DNA from: Actinomycetes bacterium
Lineage (GTDB): Bacteria > Actinomycetota > Actinomycetes > Actinomycetales > Microbacteriaceae
Length of the DNA stretch: 6,888 nucleotides
Assembly (NCBI GenBank): GCA_023421635.1
Contig: JAEZSU010000385.1
Coordinates: 1 to 6,888 of the forward strand
Direction of reading: 5' to 3'
Under the pieces are notes generated by a model. That model was not told the DNA's origin. It saw only the letters and a list, made by a program, of their open reading frames with translations, and did not search any database. How positions within the stretch are numbered: position 1 is the stretch's first letter; the number at the start of each line of letters is the position of its first letter. Below are positions 1 through 5,653 of the stretch, piece after piece. Both the position numbers and the translations under genes were made by a program.

Positions 1-50
1 CGGGTGGAGAACTCGAGACCGGCGTGATCGGTGGCGATGTGGATGCGCAT
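1..50 (-). CDS. rpiB: Ribose-5-phosphate isomerase B, N-terminal fragment (runs off the left edge)
   Basis: Only the first 16 codons are in the window. They read MRIHIATDHAGLEFST, the characteristic RpiB/LacA-family opening in which the Asp-His of 'TDHAG' (D8, H9) lies in the sugar-phosphate active site. RpiB interconverts ribose 5-phosphate and ribulose 5-phosphate in the non-oxidative pentose phosphate pathway, in the cytoplasm. The ATG is at 50-48, preceded on its strand by a purine-rich GGGAAG stretch about 10 bases upstream. It lies 38 bases downstream of the hemH stop on the same strand with no clear terminator between, so read-through from hemH is likely. The identification rests on a short but distinctive peptide; the family is fairly certain, and nothing can be said about the rest of the protein. 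Confidence 0.85.
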   Translation of the reverse strand, partial: MRIHIATDHAGLEFST

Positions 51-88
51 GCGTCCATCTTCCCATCCGGACCCGCCGGCCGCGGCGG

Positions 89-1297
89 TCAGGGGGCGAT
101 GCCGGCCGCGGCGGGTTTGAACCCGGCCCGCACGTTCTCGCAGCACGCTGGACGGCACACGTCGAACCACGGGCCGAGGTCGGTCTCGTGCGGACGCTCG
201 GATGCGGGTGTCCCGCGCAGGCGCTCCTCGACGAGGTCGACGAGTCCGGCCACATACGCCGGGTCGATGCCCGGCGTGGGCGTCCGCATGGCCTTCAGTC
301 CCGCCTCGGCGGCGGCCTCCATCGCCTCGGTGTCGAGGTCCCAGAGCACCTCCATGTGGTCGCTGACGAACCCGAGCGGCACGACCGCGACCGCCTGCAC
401 GCCCCGACCCGGGAGTTCGGCGATCACATCGCACACGTCCGGCTCGAGCCACGGCTGGGATGCGGGGCCGGACCGGGACTGGTACACGAGCTCCCAGCCC
501 ACCTCCGCCGCCTCGGGCACGGTCTCGGCCACCTGCGACATCACGACGGCGGCGACCGCCTCGTGCTGCGCGGCGTACGCGCCGCCGGGACCGAAGTCGA
601 TGTCGCGCGGGCCGGAGCGCTGCGCGTCCGCGGTCGGGATGCTGTGGGTGGAGAACAGGATGCGGATGGCACCGGCGGGCACGCCCTCGTCGAGGAATCC
701 GCGGATCGCGTCGCGGACGCCGTCACGGAAGACCGAGACGAACCCGGGGTGGTCGAAGAACTGGCGCACCTTGTCGATCGTGACCGTCTCGCCGAGGCCG
801 GTCTCGATGAGCACCCGGGCGAAGTCCTCGCGGTACTGGCGGCAGCTCGAGAAGGAGCTGTACGCGCTCGTGGCGATCGCGAGCAGGGTGGTGTCGTCGG
901 CGGCCGCCGCGTCCCTCACCGCCTCCTCCAGGTAGGGCGCCCAGTTGCGGTTGCCCCAGTACACCGGCAGGTCGATGCCGCGGCGGGCGAGCTCCGCCTC
1001 GAGCGCGGCTTTCAGCGCCCGGTTCTGCGCGTTGATGGGGCTCACGCCGCCGAAGTGGCGGTAGTGGTGCGCCACCTCTTCCAGCCGCTCGTCGGGGATG
1101 CCGCGGCCGCGCGTGACGTTGCGGAGGAACGGGATCACGTCGTCCTGCCCCTCGGGACCGCCGAAGCCGGCGAGCAGGATGCCGTCGTAGGCCACGGGCT
1201 GCTCGATGTGCGGTGCACCGGAGGCTGCGGCGGCGGAGGCGAAGGGCACAGGGGTGGCGGCGTCGGAGGACGCGGGCACGGGTTCGGGGGAACTCAC
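89..1297 (-). CDS. hemH: Ferrochelatase (probable coproporphyrin III ferrochelatase, CpfC type)
   Basis: The protein is 402 residues with the ferrochelatase fold in one continuous frame. Visible motifs are GFGGPEG (44-50), HFGGVSPIN (81-89), the catalytic His in STHSIP (H218), YQSRSGPASQPW (272-283) and SDHMEVLWDLD (312-322) with the conserved acidic E316. These correspond to the His/Glu pair of the family (H183/E264 in Bacillus subtilis). It inserts Fe2+ into a porphyrin; in Actinobacteria the substrate is coproporphyrin III, giving coproheme. Cys152 plus C-terminal Cys381, Cys385 and Cys386 suggest the [2Fe-2S] cluster known from actinobacterial ferrochelatases. Residues 1-36 are an Ala/Pro/Ser-rich tail before the domain. 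The start is the GTG at 1297-1295, with GAGGA seven bases upstream; an in-frame ATG exists at 1408 but would run through the intergenic palindrome and lacks protein-like sequence. No other heme-synthesis gene is in the window. Stop TGA at 91-89. Confidence 0.95.
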   Translation of the reverse strand: MSSPEPVPASSDAATPVPFASAAAASGAPHIEQPVAYDGILLAGFGGPEGQDDVIPFLRNVTRGRGIPDERLEEVAHHYRHFGGVSPINAQNRALKAALEAELARRGIDLPVYWGNRNWAPYLEEAVRDAAAADDTTLLAIATSAYSSFSSCRQYREDFARVLIETGLGETVTIDKVRQFFDHPGFVSVFRDGVRDAIRGFLDEGVPAGAIRILFSTHSIPTADAQRSGPRDIDFGPGGAYAAQHEAVAAVVMSQVAETVPEAAEVGWELVYQSRSGPASQPWLEPDVCDVIAELPGRGVQAVAVVPLGFVSDHMEVLWDLDTEAMEAAAEAGLKAMRTPTPGIDPAYVAGLVDLVEERLRGTPASERPHETDLGPWFDVCRPACCENVRAGFKPAAAGIAP

Positions 1298-1341
1298 CCG
1301 ACCATCCTCGCACCCGATCCGGATGGTGCAGCCGGATTCGC

Positions 1342-1357
1342 CCGCATCCGGATGCGG
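1342..1357. promoter_or_regulatory. Perfect 16-bp palindrome, candidate operator
   Basis: CCGCATCCGGATGCGG is identical to its reverse complement over all 16 bases, with symmetry broken on both flanks. It sits where the -35 box of the predicted pepN promoter should be: its right edge is eight bases before the TAGGCT element. It is about 45 bp upstream of the hemH start. A shorter copy of its core, ATCCGGAT, lies 29 bp away centre to centre at 1317-1324. The placement fits a dimeric repressor that could affect both divergent genes. The protein that would bind is unknown, and the local abundance of GGATGC words makes chance symmetry more likely than base composition alone suggests. Confidence 0.45.
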
Positions 1358-1365
1358 CCGCGGCA

Positions 1366-1371
1366 TAGGCT
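1366..1371 (+). promoter_or_regulatory. Probable -10 element of the pepN promoter
   Basis: TAGGCT fits the actinobacterial housekeeping -10 pattern TANNNT and is an A/T-containing island in very GC-rich DNA. Transcription would start near 1378, giving a leader of about 58 bases that includes the GGGAG ribosome binding site. No TTGACA-like -35 is visible; the expected place is occupied by the 16-bp palindrome. The same heptamer, TAGGCTG, recurs just before the channel gene at 4030. Confidence 0.45.
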
Positions 1372-1435
1372 GGTTCCCACGCCGGCGTCCTGTGCGCGGC
1401 GGAGCCAACCCCTACCACCCCTTGGGAGCGAAGCA

Positions 1436-3982
1436 GTGCCTGGAGAGAACCTCACCCGCTTGGAAGCGCAGGAACGCCGCGCCATCGTCGACACGACGTC
1501 GTACGACGTGGTACTGGACCTCACCCGCGGTCCGGAGGTGTTCGGGTCGACCACGACCGTCCGCTTCGCCGGCACCGAGGGCGCGTCGACCTTCATCGAC
1601 CTCATCGCGCGCGAGGTGCGTTCGATCCGGCTGAACGGCCGCGAGATCGACCCGGCGACCGCGTACGCCGACTCGCGCATCGCGCTGGACGGGCTCGCCG
1701 CCGAGAACGAGCTGGTCGTCGACGCCGACTGCCTCTACACGAACACCGGCGAGGGCCTGCACCGCTTCGTCGACCCCGTGGACGGCGAGGTGTACCTGTA
1801 CTCGCAGTTCGAGGTGCCGGACTCGCGGCGCATGTTCACGGTGTTCGAGCAGCCCGATCTGAAGGCGGAGTTCCGCTTCACCGTGACCGCGCCGGACGGG
1901 TGGCAGGTCGTCTCCAACTCGCCCACGCCCGAGCCCCGCCGCCACGGCGACGGCACGGCCACCTGGGCCTTCGAGCCGACGCCGCGCATCTCGTCCTACA
2001 TCACCGCGCTCGTGGCGGGCCCGTACGAGGCGACCTACTCCGAGCTGACGAGCGCGTCGGGCCGGGTCATCCCGCTCGGCGTCTTCGGCCGCAAGAGCCT
2101 GTGGCAGTACCTGGACGCCGACTACATCTTCGAGAAGACCCGCCAGGGCTTCACGTACTTCGAGGAGAAGTTCGGCGTCCCCTACCCGTTCGCGAAGTAC
2201 GACCAGCTGTTCGTGCCGGAGTTCAACGCCGGCGCCATGGAGAACGCGGGCGCGGTGACGTTCACCGAGACGTACGTGTTCCGCAGCAAGGTGACGGATG
2301 CGGTCAAGGAGCGCCGCGTCGTCACGATCCTGCACGAGCTCGCCCACATGTGGTTCGGCGACCTCGTCACCATGAAGTGGTGGAACGACCTGTGGCTGAA
2401 CGAGTCGTTCGCCGAGTGGGCGTCGACGATCGCCACCGCCGAGGCCACGGAGTGGACCGAGGCATGGACGACCTTCAACGCCATGGAGAAGACCTGGGCG
2501 TACCGCCAGGACCAGCTCCCCTCCACCCACCCCGTCGTCGCCGAGATCAACGATCTCGAGGACGTGCAGGTGAACTTCGACGGCATCACCTACGCCAAGG
2601 GCGGGTCGGTGCTCAAGCAGCTGGCCGCCTGGGTCGGGATCGACGCGTTCTTCGCGGGCGTGGGGCGCTACTTCCAGAAGCACCAGTGGGGCAACACCAA
2701 GCTGCGCGACCTGCTCGTCGAGCTCGAGGCCACGAGCGGTCGCGATCTCGGCGGCTGGTCGAAGAAGTGGCTGGAGACGGCCGGGGTCAACACCCTCACG
2801 CCCTCGATCGAGACCGCCGCGGACGGCACGATCACCAAGTTCTCGATCATCCAGACCGCGCCCGCGGACTACCCGACGATCCGGCCGCACCGCCTCGGCG
2901 TCGGGTTCTACGACCTGCAGGGCGACGCGCTCGTGCGCACGCACGCGATCGAGCTGGATGTCGACGGCGACCGCACCGACGTCGCCGAGCTCGTCGGCCG
3001 CGCCCGCCCCGACCTGGTGCTGCTGAACGACGAGGACCTGGCGTACGCGAAGATCCGGCTCGACGACCGGTCGCTCGAGACGGCGGGGGCGCACCTGTCG
3101 AAGATCAGCGATCCGCTGGCCCGTTCCCTCGTGTGGGGTGCGGCCTGGGACCAGACCCGGGATGCGGAGGCCTCGCCGTCCGCGTACATCGACCTGGTAC
3201 TCGGCAACATCGGCGCCGAGACGGAGTCGACCACGGTGCGGACGACCCTCGGCCAGCTGCAGCTCACCGCCAACTCGTACGTCGCCCCGGACCGCCGCGA
3301 GGCGGCCCGTACGCGCGTCGCCGACGGACTCTGGGCGCTCGCGCAGGCGGCGGAGGCCGGCAGCGACAGCCAGCTGCAGTTCGTCACCGCGTTCGCCTCG
3401 GCGGCGACCACGCCCGAGCAGTGGGAGACCGTCCGTGCCCTCCGCGACGGCGACACCGTGCTCGAGGGGCTCGAGATCGACGCCGACCTGTCATGGGCGC
3501 TCCTCGTCTCGCTCGCGGCGGGCGGCCTCGTGACCGCTGCGGACATCGACGCCGCGCTCGCCGCGGACAACACCGCGAAGGGCGGAGAGTTCGCCGCGCA
3601 GGCGAAGGCGGCGCTGCCGACGGCCGAGGGGAAGCGCGAGGCGTGGAGCCGGCTCGTCGACAGTGACGAACTGCCGAACACGGTGCTGCGCTCCGCTGCC
3701 GCCGGGTTCGTGCACCCGGCCACCCGGGACCTCCTCGAGGAGTTCGTGCCGCAGTACTTCGACATGCTGCTGCCGGTGTGGGAGGGCCGGACGTACCAGA
3801 TCGCCAGCTACCTCATCGTCGGACTCTTCCCGGCGCCGCTCGCGAGCGTCGCGCTCCGCGACGCCACCCGGGCCTGGCTCGCCGCGAACCAGGACGCGCC
3901 GCCCGCGCTCCGCCGCCTCGTTGCCGAGAACCTCGCCGGCGTGGAACGGGCACTCGACGCCCAGTCGCGCGACGCGGAGTGA
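1436..3982 (+). CDS. pepN: Aminopeptidase N (M1 family zinc metallopeptidase, actinobacterial type)
   Basis: The protein is 848 residues, the usual length of the actinobacterial (Streptomyces lividans-type) aminopeptidase N. It removes N-terminal amino acids from peptides in the cytoplasm during peptide turnover; no signal peptide is visible. Domains in order: an N-terminal beta-sandwich (about 1-195) containing the substrate-anchoring QFE (Q124, E126); the thermolysin-like catalytic domain with the exopeptidase motif GAMEN (266-270), the zinc site HELAH (H300, E301, H304), the third zinc ligand E323 in WLNESFAEW and the catalytic Tyr386 in GITYAKGG; then a helical ERAP1_C-like region (about 520-840). 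All catalytic residues are present. The start is the GTG at 1436 with GGGAG seven bases upstream; the frame is open far further upstream, but that stretch is antisense to hemH and not peptidase-like. It is divergent from hemH and followed five bases after its stop by a strong hairpin, so it is probably monocistronic. Confidence 0.97.
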   Translation: MPGENLTRLEAQERRAIVDTTSYDVVLDLTRGPEVFGSTTTVRFAGTEGASTFIDLIAREVRSIRLNGREIDPATAYADSRIALDGLAAENELVVDADCLYTNTGEGLHRFVDPVDGEVYLYSQFEVPDSRRMFTVFEQPDLKAEFRFTVTAPDGWQVVSNSPTPEPRRHGDGTATWAFEPTPRISSYITALVAGPYEATYSELTSASGRVIPLGVFGRKSLWQYLDADYIFEKTRQGFTYFEEKFGVPYPFAKYDQLFVPEFNAGAMENAGAVTFTETYVFRSKVTDAVKERRVVTILHELAHMWFGDLVTMKWWNDLWLNESFAEWASTIATAEATEWTEAWTTFNAMEKTWAYRQDQLPSTHPVVAEINDLEDVQVNFDGITYAKGGSVLKQLAAWVGIDAFFAGVGRYFQKHQWGNTKLRDLLVELEATSGRDLGGWSKKWLETAGVNTLTPSIETAADGTITKFSIIQTAPADYPTIRPHRLGVGFYDLQGDALVRTHAIELDVDGDRTDVAELVGRARPDLVLLNDEDLAYAKIRLDDRSLETAGAHLSKISDPLARSLVWGAAWDQTRDAEASPSAYIDLVLGNIGAETESTTVRTTLGQLQLTANSYVAPDRREAARTRVADGLWALAQAAEAGSDSQLQFVTAFASAATTPEQWETVRALRDGDTVLEGLEIDADLSWALLVSLAAGGLVTAADIDAALAADNTAKGGEFAAQAKAALPTAEGKREAWSRLVDSDELPNTVLRSAAAGFVHPATRDLLEEFVPQYFDMLLPVWEGRTYQIASYLIVGLFPAPLASVALRDATRAWLAANQDAPPALRRLVAENLAGVERALDAQSRDAE

Positions 3983-3987
3983 CAGCG

Positions 3988-4027
3988 GACGGATGCCTCG
4001 GACTCAGCAGGGTCCGAGGCATCCGTC
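3988..4027 (+). terminator. Hairpin with a perfect 16-bp stem, probable pepN terminator
   Basis: The arms GACGGATGCCTCGGAC (3988-4003) and GTCCGAGGCATCCGTC (4012-4027) are exact reverse complements around an eight-base loop, TCAGCAGG. The stem begins five bases after the pepN stop. The trailing sequence, GTTAGGC, has no U tract, so this is not a canonical intrinsic terminator; strong GC-rich stems with weak U tracts are common between genes in high-GC actinobacteria. The stem ends only 14 bases before the ATG of the next gene, so any pepN read-through message would carry it directly next to that start codon. Confidence 0.75.
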
Positions 4028-4029
4028 GT

Positions 4030-4041
4030 TAGGCTGAAGCG
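4030..4041 (+). promoter_or_regulatory. Probable -10 element placing the channel transcript start at its ATG (leaderless)
   Basis: TAGGCT (4030-4035) followed by six bases, GAAGCG, leads directly into the ATG at 4042. A -10 hexamer normally lies six to seven bases before the transcription start, so the mRNA would begin at or next to the A of the ATG. No good Shine-Dalgarno sequence precedes this ATG, which agrees with leaderless translation, a common mode in Actinobacteria. The -35 region would fall in the loop and right arm of the hairpin (about 4006-4012), where I see no TTGACA-like sequence. Confidence 0.45.
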
Positions 4042-5148
4042 ATGGAGCTGCTCACCCGAACCCTGGCAGCCGCCGACGGCGGTGAGGTGGACGTCACGAA
4101 CCCGGACTGGTGGGCCCAGGTCGGCGCGTTCTTCGTCGCCATCGGCGGGAAGGCGCTCGGCATCGCCGGCATCATCGTCGGCGCCATCGTCCTCGCCTGG
4201 ATCCTGCGACTGGTGATCCACCGCGTCGTCGAACGCATCGTGAACGGCGCGAAGACCAAGGCCCGCGTCGACGACACGCAGGCGCTCGACCGCTCCCCCC
4301 TGGCAGGGGTTCGGCTGGTGCAGCGGACCCGCACGCTCGGGTCGATCCTGCGCAACATCGTGAACGTCGCGATCGTGATCATCGCGGTCATCCTCGTCGT
4401 CAACGTCATCGACCCGTCGGTGCTCGGCTCGTTCGCGCTGCTCACCGCGGCGATCGGTGCCGGCCTCGGCTTCGGGGCGCAGAACATCGTCAAGGACGTC
4501 CTCAACGGCATCTTCATCGTCGCCGAGGACCAGGTCGGCATCGGCGACGTCGTCGATCTCGGCCTCGCGACCGGCGTGGTCGAGTACGTGAGCGTCCGTG
4601 TCACGCACGTCCGAGACGTGAACGGCACCCTCTGGTACGTCCGCAACGGCGAGATCACCCGCATCGGCAACATGTCGCAGGGCTGGGCGCGCGTCATCGT
4701 CGACCTCGCGGTGCCCGCCGACGCATCCGTCGAGGACGTCGAGCGGGCCATGCTGGACGCGGCGAAGTCGATCTCGAAGGACCCGAAGTGGCGCAGCCGC
4801 GTGCTGGAGCAGCCCGAGATCTGGGGCCTCGAATCCATCTCCGGCGACGCGCTCGTGATCCGCCTGGTCATGAAGACCCGCTCGAACGCCAAGGACGACG
4901 TCGCCCGGGAGCTCCGGATGCGGCTCAAGCGCGCGATGGACGAGCTGGGCGTGCAGCTCCCCCAGCTGAACTCCATCACCCTCACCGGCTACGAGGGCGC
5001 GCAGAGCGTGCGCGGGGCGAACCCGCCCACGACGAAGCCGACGCCGGTCGCCACGGCGGAGAAGCCGGTGTGGAAGCCGAAGCGGACGGGGAAGTCCCGC
5101 TCGTCGGCCGCCTCCGGCGACGCCTCCGACGCGGGAGCGAAGGAGTGA
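4042..5148 (+). CDS. MscS-family small-conductance mechanosensitive channel
   Basis: This 368-residue membrane protein is a three-helix MscS-type channel, which opens under membrane tension to release solutes on hypo-osmotic shock. Three hydrophobic segments are visible: TM1 about 30-58, TM2 about 102-122 and the pore-lining TM3 about 127-158. TM3 contains the small-residue Gly/Ala pattern and signature GLGFGAQNIVKDVLNG (141-156), then the beta-domain entry EDQVGIGDVV (162-171). A beta/alpha cytoplasmic domain continues to about residue 315. The last 45 or so residues are rich in Pro, Lys, Thr, Ser and Ala and look disordered. A 43-residue polar linker with several basic residues joins TM1 to TM2. 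The ATG at 4042 has no clear ribosome binding site but sits six bases after a TAGGCT element. The globin gene begins within five bases of its stop, implying translational coupling. Ion selectivity cannot be told from sequence alone. Confidence 0.93.
   Translation: MELLTRTLAAADGGEVDVTNPDWWAQVGAFFVAIGGKALGIAGIIVGAIVLAWILRLVIHRVVERIVNGAKTKARVDDTQALDRSPLAGVRLVQRTRTLGSILRNIVNVAIVIIAVILVVNVIDPSVLGSFALLTAAIGAGLGFGAQNIVKDVLNGIFIVAEDQVGIGDVVDLGLATGVVEYVSVRVTHVRDVNGTLWYVRNGEITRIGNMSQGWARVIVDLAVPADASVEDVERAMLDAAKSISKDPKWRSRVLEQPEIWGLESISGDALVIRLVMKTRSNAKDDVARELRMRLKRAMDELGVQLPQLNSITLTGYEGAQSVRGANPPTTKPTPVATAEKPVWKPKRTGKSRSSAASGDASDAGAKE
5140..5145 (+). promoter_or_regulatory. Shine-Dalgarno sequence that decides the globin start
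   Basis: AAGGAG lies inside the last codons of the channel gene, eight bases before the GTG at 5154. An alternative in-frame GTG at 5145 overlaps the channel stop as GTGA and has a weaker GGGAG (5133-5137) seven bases upstream. The full AAGGAG favours 5154; the overlap arrangement favours 5145. The difference is only three residues. Confidence 0.55.
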
Positions 5149-5153
5149 GCCCC

Positions 5154-5624
5154 GTGGGCGACGAGCGCCCGATCAGCTTCTACGAGGAGGTCGGCGGACA
5201 CGAGGTGTTCGTCCGCCTCGTCGACGTCTTCTACGACGGCGTCGCCGGCGACCCGGTGCTGCAGCCCATGTACCCCGAGGCAGACCTCGGCCCCGCCAAG
5301 GAACGCCTGCTGCTGTTCCTGGAGCAGTACTGGGGCGGCCCGAGCACCTACAGCGAGCGGCGCGGGCACCCGCGCCTGCGGATGCGGCACGCGCCGTTCC
5401 ATGTCGACCCCGACGCCCGCGACCGGTGGCTGGGCCACATGCGCGACGCCGTCGACGCGCTCGGACTGTCGCCCCTCCACGAACAGACGCTCTGGGACTA
5501 CCTGCAGCGCGCCGCATATGCCATGGTGAACACGTTCGAACCCGCCGGCATCGGCCCGGCGGCCACGGGACGCGACACGGGGACTCTGCCGGTGCGCGCC
5601 GCCGAGCCGCCCAGCCAGGCCTGA
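5154..5624 (+). CDS. glbO: Group II truncated hemoglobin (trHbO)
   Basis: A 156-residue heme protein of the 2-on-2 globin family. From memory it aligns with M. tuberculosis GlbO at a constant offset of four residues: proximal heme ligand His79 (RMRHAPF), B10 Tyr27, CD1 Tyr40 (MYPE) and G8 Trp92, which form the distal ligand-stabilising pocket of group II. Other signatures are YWGGPSTYSE (59-68) and RGHPRLRMRHAPF (70-82). Such globins bind O2 and other diatomic ligands in the cytoplasm; proposed roles are O2 handling and protection against reactive nitrogen or oxygen species, and the role here is not known. Past the last helix (MVNTFEP) there is an extra tail of about 25 residues rich in Gly, Ala and Pro, absent from the 128-residue mycobacterial protein. 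It probably lies in one operon with the channel gene upstream and the flavoprotein gene downstream. Confidence 0.95.
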   Translation: MGDERPISFYEEVGGHEVFVRLVDVFYDGVAGDPVLQPMYPEADLGPAKERLLLFLEQYWGGPSTYSERRGHPRLRMRHAPFHVDPDARDRWLGHMRDAVDALGLSPLHEQTLWDYLQRAAYAMVNTFEPAGIGPAATGRDTGTLPVRAAEPPSQA

Positions 5625-5653
5625 GCGGATCCGCCGACGACGAAGGAGTCGCC

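Larger units (their letters stand above)
1298..1435. promoter_or_regulatory. Divergent intergenic region between hemH and pepN
   Basis: These 138 bases separate the divergent starts of hemH (GTG, 1297) and pepN (GTG, 1436), so both promoters should lie here or nearby. The region holds the hemH Shine-Dalgarno GAGGA (minus strand, 1305-1309), an isolated 8-bp palindrome ATCCGGAT (1317-1324), a perfect 16-bp palindrome (1342-1357), a TAGGCT -10-like element for pepN (1366-1371) and the pepN Shine-Dalgarno GGGAG (1424-1428, seven bases before the GTG). I see no convincing -10 element for hemH on the minus strand; the best is GAGGAT overlapping its Shine-Dalgarno, which lacks the first T of TANNNT. 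Confidence 0.75.

Noticed and set aside
73..88. Small inverted repeat (6-bp arms, 4-base loop) directly after the hemH stop
   Set aside because: The stem is short, made only of C and G, and has no U tract; such repeats are expected by chance in this composition, and rpiB follows closely on the same strand.
188..1435. Long in-frame 5' extension of pepN, open for more than 400 codons upstream of the GTG at 1436
   Set aside because: It runs antisense across nearly all of hemH and translates to Arg/Gly/His-rich sequence unlike a protein domain. Stop codons are scarce in such GC-rich DNA, and the GTG at 1436 has a well-spaced GGGAG and begins the recognised aminopeptidase N-terminus.
1412..3094. 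560-codon open frame on the minus strand opposite pepN
   Set aside because: It is a mirror of pepN codon bias (rich in Arg, Val, Asp, Gly), matches no family I recognise and lacks a start context; pepN on the plus strand has all its catalytic motifs.
3808..4985. Minus-strand open frames opposite the end of pepN and the channel gene (266 and 318 codons)
   Set aside because: They are Asp/Arg- or Ser/Thr/Met-rich antisense frames crossing the hairpin; the plus-strand channel has convincing membrane segments and the MscS signature.
5625..5634. Ten-base palindrome GCGGATCCGC between the globin gene and the flavoprotein gene
   Set aside because: It is short, has no loop for a terminator and no promoter elements nearby; chance is the simpler explanation.
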